Assembly: GCA_037445025.1 (NCBI GenBank)
Contig: JBBILI010000003.1
Coordinates: forward strand, 62,001-126,000
Origin: CAIQQQ01 sp037445025
Lineage (GTDB): Bacteria; Pseudomonadota; Alphaproteobacteria; Acetobacterales; Acetobacteraceae
Direction: 5' to 3'
DNA: 64,000 bases
This document shows, in pieces, positions 41,389-50,096 of the stretch (positions are counted from its first letter, which is position 1; the number at the start of each line of letters is the position of its first letter). The position numbers were made by a program, and so were the translations under genes. Under the pieces are notes generated by a model. That model ran no database searches. It saw only the letters and a program-made list of their open reading frames with translations, and was not told the origin of the DNA.

Positions 41389-42834
41389 TCAGGCGGGTTG
41401 GCGGGCGCGGCGGCCGCGGGGTTTGGCTTGGGCTGGGGCGGGCCGGGCGCGGGCAAGGGCGGCTTCAGCCGGTTCGTCGTTCGGGTCCTGCGGGACGAGT
41501 TCGCCGCGGAAAGCGCGGGTGAGGATGGATTTTTCGAGGTGGTCGAGCAGGGCGAGGGCGCGGGTGGCATTCGCCTCAGCAACATCGACGCTGCTCAAGT
41601 TGCGCCGTATGTATCGCAACAGTTCTGGCAGTAAATCGGGCGGAGGGATAGGTACTAGAGTTGATTTGATGATGCCGAGATTAAGATTTGGCTGCACTCC
41701 ACCCGACGACATGGAACGCATCTGGCGATATCTGAGCGCGAAAAACTCTCGTAGCCAGAGCGTCAGCTCAGGCGAAGGCGAATCGAGAACAATCGCAGCC
41801 AGCGCTTGATTGGTAGCGGCATCAATCCCCAGGATGGATGCCTTCCCCCTGGTCTTTCCCTCACCATAGAGCGCTATTACGAGAGTTCCTGCCGGAACGA
41901 TCTTACAATTTGTTTCCTTGATGGCCTTTTCGGTAATAAATTCGGATGCCTGCGGAATCATATCATAATTTACACAAGAGCTTGTAACCCATGGTATTTT
42001 TCCGTTTTCATAGAAGTTTTTCTCACTGCGTAGCGGAGTAGCTCCCGTTTGAACGTGAGCAAAGTCTGAGATCTTTTTCCACTTCCAATGCTCTGGGAGT
42101 TTAGGCAGTTCTTTAAGATGCGTGATGGCGTCTGCGCGACCGTAATCCTCGGAAGAGAGCACGATTTCTCCACCGAAAGAAAATGCGCGAATGGCCTGAC
42201 GAAATATGGCGGATAGTGGCCGCACACGCTCCAGATCGGCACGGGCGCGGCGGGTGCGGGCGAACAGGGCCTCGATCCGCGCCACGATCCGGCGTTGCTC
42301 GGCGAGAGGGGGGAGTGGAATTGGAAAGGTTGCGAGACCCTCCTTTCCAATATGATAAATATTAACTCCCTGCGTCTTTTCAACAAAAGACCCGGAACGC
42401 GCATTATAGAGAATATAAAAATATAAATACTCGGACGTGCAGTCCCGCGGCTGAACCCTGATCACCGTGTTTTGAAAACAGCAATCGGCAATCTCTGATT
42501 TCCAAATCGCCGGCTTTCCGACCTCCTTCGCGCTGCCGGAGCCTTCGTTAATCAAAACGTCACCAGCAGTCAGCTTGAAGCGCGCAAAATCAGTCTGATC
42601 AAAATTCATTTCTTTTACGTCCGACACGTCAATCCCGGACCAAGTGATGTTTGCGGCCCGGATGTAGGGTCGCATGTTGGGGCCATTATGATTGACGGGG
42701 GATCGCTGCCGTCCCAGTTCAACGTGCCCCACGTCCGAGATTTGTTGCCAAGCCCAGGATGGTGGGATTTCCCAAAGGTCGGGCATTATCGGAGCAGTCG
42801 CCAGCGTTTGACGTCCGGTTCGATGAAAACTCAT
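41389..42834 (-). CDS. hsdS: Type I restriction-modification system specificity subunit HsdS
   Basis: A 481-residue DNA-recognition subunit with two target-recognition domains. TRD1 begins at IPPSWAWQQISDVGHVELG, the central conserved spacer contains IPLPPLAEQRRIVARIEALF, and TRD2 begins LPEHWKWKKISDFAHVQTG, ending with LLDHLEKSILTRAFRGELVP. Together they define a bipartite target. Both TRDs are markedly richer in A/T than hsdM and hsdR, as expected for exchanged modules. A basic low-complexity tail (KPRGRRARQPA) closes the protein. The ATG overlaps the hsdM stop (ATGA). Confidence 0.95.
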   Translation of the reverse strand: MSFHRTGRQTLATAPIMPDLWEIPPSWAWQQISDVGHVELGRQRSPVNHNGPNMRPYIRAANITWSGIDVSDVKEMNFDQTDFARFKLTAGDVLINEGSGSAKEVGKPAIWKSEIADCCFQNTVIRVQPRDCTSEYLYFYILYNARSGSFVEKTQGVNIYHIGKEGLATFPIPLPPLAEQRRIVARIEALFARTRRARADLERVRPLSAIFRQAIRAFSFGGEIVLSSEDYGRADAITHLKELPKLPEHWKWKKISDFAHVQTGATPLRSEKNFYENGKIPWVTSSCVNYDMIPQASEFITEKAIKETNCKIVPAGTLVIALYGEGKTRGKASILGIDAATNQALAAIVLDSPSPELTLWLREFFALRYRQMRSMSSGGVQPNLNLGIIKSTLVPIPPPDLLPELLRYIRRNLSSVDVAEANATRALALLDHLEKSILTRAFRGELVPQDPNDEPAEAALARARPAPAQAKPRGRRARQPA

Positions 42835-44285
42835 TCGGCTGCGGCTGTCGGCAACGGTGCTGGGGGCATTTCTTCAGTCAGGGTCTCGATTTCCACCAGA
42901 GCCCGCTGCAAATGCGTGCGGATCGCCTCCAAAATATCCTCTGGCTCCTCCAACGCATCCTCCGCCGCCTCATCAGCGGTGCGCAGCCACGCGATGTCCA
43001 GATTGTCGGCCCGCTCGGCGATCTCGGCCCGGGTGAACCGCCGAAACCGCCCCTCCACCCCCTCATCCGTTCGCGGCGCGCTGCCATTGGGATCGGCACC
43101 ATAGGCCGCCTCAAAATCGGAGAAGTCCTCGACCTTCAGCGGGCGGGTCTTGCCGAAGGCCGGCTGATCGGCCCGCAGGTCATACACCCACACCGCCTCG
43201 GTGGTGCCCCGCGGCCTGGTGCCGCGGCGCAGGAACAGCACATTGGTCTTCACCCCCTGGGCGTAGAAGATGCCGGTCGGCAGCCGCAGGATCGTGTGCA
43301 GATCGGCCACGTCCATCACCCATTCGCGCAGCTGCCGGCCGACGCCATCGGCGAACAGCACGTTGTCCGGCACCACGATGCCGGCGCGGCCGCCCGGCTT
43401 CAGCGCGCGGACGATGTGCTCGACAAAGGCGAGCTGCTTGTTGGAGGTGTCGGCGGTGATCGTGAAGTCGCTGCGCACCGGCCGGCCGCCGCCCTTCTTG
43501 GTGCCGAAGGGCGGGTTGGAGAGGATCAGGTCGGCCTGGCCCAGGGCGGCGCCGTCCGGCCCCAGCGTGTCGCCGCCGCGGACATTGTCAGGCTCGATGC
43601 CGTGCAGCAGCAGGTTCATCAGCAGCAGCCGGTGCGTGTCCGGCACCAGCTCCACGCCGACATAGGCGTGGCGGCGCTGGAATTCCTGCTGCGCCTTGGG
43701 CAGGGCGAACAGCTCGTCGCTGCGCGCCTTGATGTAGGCGTCAGCGGCGACGAGGAAGCCGCCGGTGCCGGCGGCGGGGTCCTGGATGACCTCGCCGGGT
43801 TGGGGCTGCAGCAGGCGGACCATGCAGTCGATCAGCGGGCGCGGGGTGAAATACTGACCGGCGCCGGATTTCTTCTCGCCGGCGTTCTTCTCCAGCAGGC
43901 CTTCGTAGAGATCGCCGAAGCCTTCCTCGCGGGCGGAATACCAGTCGAGCCGGTCGAGATTGTCGACCAACTTGCGCAGATTGACCGGCTTCTTCAAGGA
44001 GGTCTGCGCGTCGGCGTAGATGGCACGGATGGCGGAGCTGCCGGTGGTGCCGAGCCGCAGGAGCAAGGTGCGATAATGCGCCATCAGCGCGTCGCCCTCG
44101 CGCGTGGTGAGGCTGGCCCAGCGGTATTCCGCGGGCAGGATGGATTCCTTGCCGGTCTCGGCGAGCATCTTGAGGAAGAGCAGGTAGGTCAGCTCGGTGA
44201 CATAGGCCAGATAGGTGATGCCGTCGTCGCGCAGGACGTTGCAGAGGTTCCAGAGCTTCTGGACGATGTCACGCGTTCCACTCAT
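42831..44285 (-). CDS. hsdM: Type I restriction-modification system methyltransferase subunit HsdM
   Basis: A 484-residue N6-adenine methyltransferase. The N-terminal helical domain (VQKLWNLCNVLRDDGITYLA) is followed by motif I DPAAGTGGFLV near residue 170 and catalytic motif IV NPPFGTKK near 256. With HsdS it methylates the host target; with HsdR added it forms the restriction complex. It overlaps hsdR upstream and hsdS downstream (ATGA each). Length and motifs are intact. Confidence 0.96.
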   Translation of the reverse strand: MSGTRDIVQKLWNLCNVLRDDGITYLAYVTELTYLLFLKMLAETGKESILPAEYRWASLTTREGDALMAHYRTLLLRLGTTGSSAIRAIYADAQTSLKKPVNLRKLVDNLDRLDWYSAREEGFGDLYEGLLEKNAGEKKSGAGQYFTPRPLIDCMVRLLQPQPGEVIQDPAAGTGGFLVAADAYIKARSDELFALPKAQQEFQRRHAYVGVELVPDTHRLLLMNLLLHGIEPDNVRGGDTLGPDGAALGQADLILSNPPFGTKKGGGRPVRSDFTITADTSNKQLAFVEHIVRALKPGGRAGIVVPDNVLFADGVGRQLREWVMDVADLHTILRLPTGIFYAQGVKTNVLFLRRGTRPRGTTEAVWVYDLRADQPAFGKTRPLKVEDFSDFEAAYGADPNGSAPRTDEGVEGRFRRFTRAEIAERADNLDIAWLRTADEAAEDALEEPEDILEAIRTHLQRALVEIETLTEEMPPAPLPTAAAE

Positions 44286-47200
44286 GCGGCGGGCTTCCAG
44301 ACTTCTTCGTTGATGTCGCCGAGCAGATCATCGAGCCGCCCGGCGAAGATGGTGTTGAGGCGTTTGGCGCCACCTTGTCGGCCGAACAGGCCCTCGTTGA
44401 GAAGGGCGGGATCGGCCACGCCCATCTCGGCGACCAGGCGGCCGATTCTGTCCAGCCAGTGGCGTTGCGGTGCGGTCCAGGCCTCGCGCGCCTTGAGGCG
44501 CTGAATGGCACGGTCCACACGGGTCTCCCACGGCTCCAGCGCGTCGCCGAGGGCGGCCTGACGGATGAAGCCGATGAGGCCGGCGGCGATGTCCTGGTTG
44601 CTGGCGTCGCGATGGGCGGCGCGCAGGGTGGCTTCGGTGAACTGGTGCTCCTGCAGCGCCATGGCCAGCTCCTTCAGTGCGGCGCGGGTGAGGGCGCGGG
44701 GGCGGGTGAGGGCCAGAGAGAGGGCGGCGAGGTGGTTGCCGTTCTCGCGCAGATAGACGGCGAAGGCGGAGAGATAATCCTCCGGCCGGCCGGTGCTGCC
44801 GTAGCCGATGGTGGTGGCGTGATGGCTGTCCGGATGAAAGGACACCACGAGGGGCATGGGCGTGCCGGCTTGCGGCCTCCAGTCAAGGATGGCGGCCAGG
44901 TTGGGGCGGGCGGCGAGCCAGCTGGCGAGATCCTCGGGGGGAGCGGTCTGCACGCGGGTGAGGGTTTCCTGCGGCGTTTCGCCGGCTTCGTTCTCCCAGG
45001 CGGTGACAGCCTCGGCGGTGAGCTTGCGGAGGCGGCGGCGCAGACGGACGAGCAGCTGGTCGCGCACCAGGGCGCGGGAGGCGGGATCGGGGGCGTTAAT
45101 GAGGTCTCTGATCAGGGTCGCGAAGGGCAGGTTGGGATCGGTGACCACCGGCTTCATGTTGGTGAAGGCCTGGATGGCATCGTACTGACGCACGGCGTCG
45201 AACACCCGAAAGGTTTCCTTGCCGATCTCGTCGCAGCGGCGCGTGGCGCGGCCGATCATCTGGTCATAGAGGATGCGGCTGTTGACCCGGCGGAGAAAGA
45301 CGAGGTTGACGATGGACGGCACGTCGATGCCGGTGGTGAGCAGATCGACGGTGACGGCGATGCTTGGCAGCGCGTCGTTGCGGAAGCGGCGGATCATCTG
45401 GCCGGGGCGGTCGATCTGGCCGGTGATCTTGGCGATGGCGCTGTCGTCGATGGCGCCATAGGTGTTGCGAAAAGCGGTTTTCAGGGCGTTGACCACGATA
45501 TCGGCGTGTTTGTCGGTGGTGGCGAAGACCAGGGTTTTGCCCGGCAGGCTCGGGTCGATGTGCCGGGCGAGTTCCTCGGCGACGACGCGGTTGAATTCCT
45601 CGGTGATGACGCGGCGGTTGAAGCTGTCCACCTCGAAATCGACATCGGCCGGGGCGGTTGTCAGATCGATGACGTTGGTGATCGGGTCGAGCAGCGGTAG
45701 ATCCCCGCCCTGGGGGAAGTGGATGCCGGCGACGGAGAGGGCGGTTTCGATGCGGATGGGTGGTTCCTGGTCGATGAGATAGCCGTCGATGACCGCCTCG
45801 CGCAGGCCGTAGGTGAAGATCGGCGGGCCGAAGATCTGGGTGGTGTGCAGGGCGGGGGTGGCGGTGAGGCCGATCTTGACCGCGTCGAAATGGTCGAGCG
45901 CGCGGCGGTATTTAGAGAGGTAGTCGGCCTCGTCGCGGAAGCTGAGTTCCTGGTCGCTGAGTTCCCGGTCGAGCGTGTAGCCGCGGTGGCACTCGTCGAT
46001 GACCATGAGGTCGTAGCTGTCGATCTGGGGCAGGTCGTCGGGGGTTGCAGGGTCGGTGACGCGCTTGACCAGGGATTGGATGGTGCAGATGTCGACCTTC
46101 GTTGATTCGTCAGGGCCGCCGGTGCCGAAGGCCCGCAGGCCGAAGATTTCGGCGAAGGTGTTGGCGCCGATGATGCGGGTGGTGCGGAACTCGCCCGCTG
46201 CCTGTTCGCCGAGGGAGGTGCGGTCAACAACGAAGCAGATGCGGAGGAAGCGCTTCGTGGCGAGCAGCCTGTAGAGCATGGCGATGGCGAGCTTGGTCTT
46301 GCCGGTGCCAGTGGCCATGGCCAGCAGCAGGGCGCGGCAGGAGTCGGCCGTCAGGGCGGTTTCCACGGTCTCGATGGCGCGACGCTGGTAGGGACGGAGC
46401 TCGAAGCCGAAATCGAAGGGCTTGAGGGCCAGCTCTGCCTGGGCGGCGGTGCGGTCCTGGCCGAGCAGCCCCATCAGACCATCGGGGCTGTACCAGTCTG
46501 CCAGCGGACGACGCAGATTGGTGGGGTCGCGCGCGTCGCGGAACCAGATGCCGGATTGAGACGCGAGCTGCTTGAGGGGGGCGCGGCCGTTGGTGGAGAA
46601 CAGGAAGGGCAGACGGTAGGGCGGCTCCTGTCCTTGGGTGTCAGCTGGCCAGGGCCCACCGGCCTCGGGCGTGATGCCAGGCTCGGCGAGAAAGCCTTGG
46701 GCGTAGCGGCCGGCCTGATCGATATGGGCCGCGACATCGCGGTTGCGGCGCTTGGCTTCGACGATGCCGACGCAGGTGAGGCCGACGAACAGTGCGTAGT
46801 CGGCGGGACCGTTGGCCGTGGGCCATTCGGCGATGGCAAGGTTGCGGCCTCTGGCGGGCCGGACGCCGGCGGCGTGGCGGAGTGTGGGCGTGTCTGCCTC
46901 CCATCCGACGCGACGAAGCTGGAGGTCTATGAGAATGCGGGTGTCGGCTTCGTCGAGATCGACCTGGGCAGCGGCTTCCTGGGTTCGCAGCAGGAGAAGT
47001 GCCTGCTGTGCGGGCGGTGCGGCGGCTGCTGCCTGCTGCAGGGAGGCGAGTTCGGCTGCAAGGGCAAGCTTACCGGCCTCCGCCTCAGCCGCCAGTTGTT
47101 CCCATACGGCGATGTCGGCCGCACGCTCCTCGGCCGTCATGCGGGCTGCCTGTTCAGCCTGCCTTGCTTCGCGGTCGCGTTCGGCCTGACTCAGGGCAGC

Positions 47201-47725
47201 GTCTCGCTCCGCACGCAGACGATCGAGCTCGGCCTGCAGCGCCACGGTCGGATCTGGCGGACGCTGTGGCGGGATGAACGGGCCCGGCTTGAAGCCGGGG
47301 TTGACGAAGCTCCGATGCAGCCAGATGGCCAGCAGCCTGGCGAACTTCAGCGCTGTCAGGGCCGTGGCGTGCGTGCCGGCGTTGTCGTGGGTTGCGATGT
47401 TGCCGACACGACGAATGTCATGGAGCATATCCAGGACTTCCCTGGTCGCCACACCTTCGGATTGAAGGCGGCGGAGCAGGTCGAACTGGCGCGCCTCGGC
47501 TGGCCTGTCCTCATCGGGTTTGAGCAGCCCCACCCGGGCGGCCACCTCCTGTGCGAGCGCTTCGCCGAATTGGCGCAGACGGATCAGACACGCCACCGGA
47601 TCGTCGGCGAAACTGCGTTCCGCCAAAGCCGCGAGGCGTTCCAGTTGGCTCCAGTGCGGGCCGAGGAACGCGAAGTTCTGGCTGCTCGGTGTGGCCGGCA
47701 CGGTAATCGGACGGTCTCCAGGCAT
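44282..47725 (-). CDS. hsdR: Type I restriction-modification system restriction subunit HsdR
   Basis: A 1147-residue translocase-nuclease. Order: an N-terminal DUF4145-like helical domain (FAFLGPHWSQLERLAALAER), a long coiled coil (residues ~160-240), a PD-(D/E)XK nuclease site (ADYALFVGLTCVGIVEAKRR near 325-345), SF2 helicase motifs with Walker A ATGTGKTK near 475, DECHRG near 577, GLTATP, and a C-terminal helical HsdM-interaction region. It drags DNA past the bound complex and cleaves at a distance. It is the first gene of the six-gene minus-strand operon and appears intact. Confidence 0.96.
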   Translation of the reverse strand: MPGDRPITVPATPSSQNFAFLGPHWSQLERLAALAERSFADDPVACLIRLRQFGEALAQEVAARVGLLKPDEDRPAEARQFDLLRRLQSEGVATREVLDMLHDIRRVGNIATHDNAGTHATALTALKFARLLAIWLHRSFVNPGFKPGPFIPPQRPPDPTVALQAELDRLRAERDAALSQAERDREARQAEQAARMTAEERAADIAVWEQLAAEAEAGKLALAAELASLQQAAAAAPPAQQALLLLRTQEAAAQVDLDEADTRILIDLQLRRVGWEADTPTLRHAAGVRPARGRNLAIAEWPTANGPADYALFVGLTCVGIVEAKRRNRDVAAHIDQAGRYAQGFLAEPGITPEAGGPWPADTQGQEPPYRLPFLFSTNGRAPLKQLASQSGIWFRDARDPTNLRRPLADWYSPDGLMGLLGQDRTAAQAELALKPFDFGFELRPYQRRAIETVETALTADSCRALLLAMATGTGKTKLAIAMLYRLLATKRFLRICFVVDRTSLGEQAAGEFRTTRIIGANTFAEIFGLRAFGTGGPDESTKVDICTIQSLVKRVTDPATPDDLPQIDSYDLMVIDECHRGYTLDRELSDQELSFRDEADYLSKYRRALDHFDAVKIGLTATPALHTTQIFGPPIFTYGLREAVIDGYLIDQEPPIRIETALSVAGIHFPQGGDLPLLDPITNVIDLTTAPADVDFEVDSFNRRVITEEFNRVVAEELARHIDPSLPGKTLVFATTDKHADIVVNALKTAFRNTYGAIDDSAIAKITGQIDRPGQMIRRFRNDALPSIAVTVDLLTTGIDVPSIVNLVFLRRVNSRILYDQMIGRATRRCDEIGKETFRVFDAVRQYDAIQAFTNMKPVVTDPNLPFATLIRDLINAPDPASRALVRDQLLVRLRRRLRKLTAEAVTAWENEAGETPQETLTRVQTAPPEDLASWLAARPNLAAILDWRPQAGTPMPLVVSFHPDSHHATTIGYGSTGRPEDYLSAFAVYLRENGNHLAALSLALTRPRALTRAALKELAMALQEHQFTEATLRAAHRDASNQDIAAGLIGFIRQAALGDALEPWETRVDRAIQRLKAREAWTAPQRHWLDRIGRLVAEMGVADPALLNEGLFGRQGGAKRLNTIFAGRLDDLLGDINEEVWKPAA

Positions 47726-48064
47726 GACTTCGATCGTCGACGTTCGTTATCGTGCGTTGTGACGCCGGAATGGGCAAGCGGTCGGTTGGATCGACGACGC
47801 TACGCGGATGTGGCTGCACAGGGGGGCTAGGAAAGAATTTCTCCAGCGGATCTGAATGAACAAGGCTCCTGCCTTGGTCCATATGGGGAGTATTGCGTGG
47901 GCGGTGCTGAAGGACGGTGCAGATCCAAGATGATCATCGGATGGCGGAGTGGCCTCTGCTTCCTGGCAACATCCGACCGTTCGCTTGTTGGACGGGTATC
48001 TAAACAGCATCATCCTGCGCGACCCGTATCCAAAGGTCTCAGTGTCAGCGCAAAAGGCAGAGCT
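47726..48064. other. Divergent intergenic region between hsdR and a nuclease-like gene
   Basis: 339 bp with no supported gene. It must carry the hsdR promoter (minus strand) and probably that of the plus-strand gene at 48065. No convincing -35/-10 pair or operator was identified. Confidence 0.45.
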
Positions 48065-48505
48065 ATGGTCCGCCACCTATCCAGCAATGAGGCAGAGGCC
48101 GCAAACCGGGCCGAGGCAACGGCGCTGCTCATCCGGGCTGGCTTTCGAGTTTACCGCCCGGAAGCCGATGTCCAGGGGGAGGATCTTGCCATTCGGGCAC
48201 CAGATGGAAGCCTGCGCATGGTTCAACTCAAAGGCCGCCCTGCGGTGGATTGGTCGCGCTATGGCGGCAAGTCGATCTGGATGCTGTTTCCCGAGCCGGG
48301 CTATGTGCTCGGCCGCCCCTGGTTCCTGATCGAGCACGATATCCTGTTCTCTTGGATGGAGCAGCGCCATGGTATGGCATCCAAGTGGAAGGCGGGGTGG
48401 AGCTATCCCTCCCTCACGAAAGATCTGCGGCAATTCCTGGCGGACTATCGGCAGGACAAATGGGACGCAGGCGGTTTGGCTGGCGATCCACCAGATCAGA
48501 ACTGA
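48065..48505 (+). CDS. Small PD-(D/E)XK nuclease-like protein
   Basis: A 146-residue protein with a restriction-endonuclease-like core: Glu17 in NRAEATALLIRAGFRVYRPE, Asp40 in GEDLAIRAPDG and Gln54-x-Lys56 in RMVQLKGRP. This is the D...(Q/E)xK pattern used by archaeal resolvases and other small nucleases of the fold. A WFLIEH and SWMEQRH segment follows. AAGG precedes the ATG; the frame is open 56 codons upstream without family features. It is divergent from hsdR and may be an accessory of the restriction locus, a transposon resolvase-like gene, or independent cargo. Confidence 0.6.
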   Translation: MVRHLSSNEAEAANRAEATALLIRAGFRVYRPEADVQGEDLAIRAPDGSLRMVQLKGRPAVDWSRYGGKSIWMLFPEPGYVLGRPWFLIEHDILFSWMEQRHGMASKWKAGWSYPSLTKDLRQFLADYRQDKWDAGGLAGDPPDQN

Positions 48506-49908
48506 TACGCGCGGGTGATAGGGTGGCGCTTGGCTGTGTTGCGGACTTGACGTCGACAGCACGTCGGCGGTGTTCATCCAGCACAGGAGCCAGTGGGGAG
48601 CGTTGTGCTCGAAGAGGTGACATTAGAGCACCACTTCCGGCTGACTCTGGCCGCCGAACTAGGGGCAAGAGGTGACCGCGGCGGAGTTGGCCCTGTCAGC
48701 CGGTCCGGACGAGAACACTCTTTTATTGATTTTAAGGTGGGCGCGCGCATAACAGATGACGCCGCTTTCAGGTGGAGGAGTCAGCCTACCTGACACTATC
48801 CGACCAAGACTGTTGATCGTCTTCCTGGTTCGGCGCGGCAAGCAGCACGTTTCTGCCTGGGAGCCAGCAGGTGGGCGCAAGCGACCGAGACTGTCCGTCC
48901 TCCTCTCGATCCGACGTGATGCCTTCGGGGCCCCCTGGCAGCCTCCAGCCGGACTTCGACGTTGAGAACTGCCTGGCGACCTCCCGAGCCGATGACGACC
49001 TCATTGGAAATCTGCACAAAAATTTCAGCGGGGGGTCTGATTGAGGATGGGGTGGGGGGCCGACTTGGTCATACGGGGGGGGGAGGGTCGCGTGGGCTGC
49101 CGCGTGCGAACGTCGACGACGGACGGACGGACGGCGATCGACCCTCGACCGGCGCCGACCGCGTTCGCCTCTGGAGCAGCCCCGATCACGCCACGATCGC
49201 CGCTACTTCTGACGTCGCCTGGGCCGGCTCATTGGCCGAGCCGACGTGCCACCGCTCCGGCGCTGATCGACGATCGGTCATCCGTCAGGGGGGGGGGCGT
49301 GCAGGTCGCTCCCGCACCTTCATGTTATGGGCGGCAAGGCGCGTTGCCCCGGCGGGCGGGGCATTGCTTTCACCGACGAGCATGCCGGTGCTGAATCCCG
49401 CCGCCAGCACTGCCTTGGCCAGTCCTGGTCACAACACAGCTTATCGGTCATACCAGTTTGCCATCCAGTCGCAGGCCTACCGTTCCTCGCCGCGCCTCTC
49501 TTGGCAGCGCGCGTTCCGGTGGTATCCCGGCCGAGTGGCTGGGCTACACCGACCCAACGAACGTCGTGAAGCAGCATTGTCGTGAGGTTGTGAAGCGCCA
49601 ACCCATCCTATTTGGTCAGGCCTCGTTCTGTCCTGGCAGCTGGATGGCCTGAAGCCGGCTGCATCAGGAGTTGGTGAAACTCCAGCCTGCTGTTGACATG
49701 GCCTGTAGCGATGATGAGGTCATGGCGCCGTCCAAGCTGGAAGGAGAGACCGCGTCCGCCGTTGCTTCGCTGAGCGGATGGACGGGCTGATCCCGGCTCC
49801 CATCCATCGCCCTCGTCCGCAGTCAGCCGCGCTTTTATTAGGAGACGTATTAGGGGACGATCGCAATTTTTCGCATTTTTTCCCTATTTTCTCTGAGTTC
49901 GCGGCGGA
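48506..49908. other. 1.4-kb stretch at the island's right end without a supported gene
   Basis: Short frames exist on both strands but none is recognisable. The stretch has unusual G tracts (nine G at 49075-49083, ten G at 49288-49297 and a six-G run near 49030). It probably contains decayed sequence and the right arm of the attachment site. No terminator or RNA gene was identified. Confidence 0.5.
49837..49859. repeat. Candidate integrase arm-type sites, right end
   Basis: ATTAGGAGACG (49837-49847) and ATTAGGGGACG (49849-49859) stand as tandem near-repeats, the second identical to 32051-32061 at the left end. Their position ~50-70 bp inside attR fits arm binding by the P4-type integrase. 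Confidence 0.5.
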
Positions 49909-49924
49909 CATCCCCTCCGCCAAT
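49909..49924. other. attR: direct repeat of the tRNA-Ser 3' end
   Basis: CATCCCCTCCGCCAAT, identical to 31914-31929 and continuing with TCCCC on both sides after one differing base. It marks the island's right boundary. Confidence 0.85.
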
Positions 49925-49962
49925 TCCCCAAATATTCCAATGACGAATAAGAAAAGACAGAA

Positions 49963-49999
49963 CTTCTTTTTCTGAAGAAAAAGAAGCAAAAAGACTTTC
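49963..49999. repeat. A/T-rich hairpin repeat, partial copy in reverse orientation
   Basis: CTTCTTTTTCTGAAGAAAAAGAAG hairpin at 49963-49986, followed by CAAAAAGACTTTCAT, the reverse complement of the hairpin-2 half of the double-hairpin repeat. The hairpin-1 half is missing. It lies 39 bp outside attR, in chromosomal sequence. Confidence 0.7.
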
Positions 50000-50096
50000 A
50001 TCCGTTTACGCACCCCGGTCAGCACACGCAACAGCCCCAGTTTACCGACAACATAATGATATCGTAACAAATTACCCGCAGCTCCGCCCATCACCC

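Larger units (their letters stand above)
31914..49924. mobile_element. ~18-kb integrative genomic island in tRNA-Ser
   Basis: The boundaries are a 16-bp direct repeat, CATCCCCTCCGCCAAT, at 31914-31929 (tRNA-Ser 3' end) and 49909-49924. A P4-type integrase lies at the tRNA-proximal end. The 11-mer ATTAGGGGACG occurs inside both ends (32051 and 49849) as candidate integrase arm sites. Cargo: small hypotheticals, an excisionase-like HTH gene, a broken HTH gene, an SDR, a type I restriction-modification operon with extra genes, and a nuclease-like gene. Parts of the cargo (about 35.0-36.0 and 41.6-42.8 kb) are clearly richer in A/T than the flanks. No conjugation genes are present, so transfer would need a helper. 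Confidence 0.88.
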
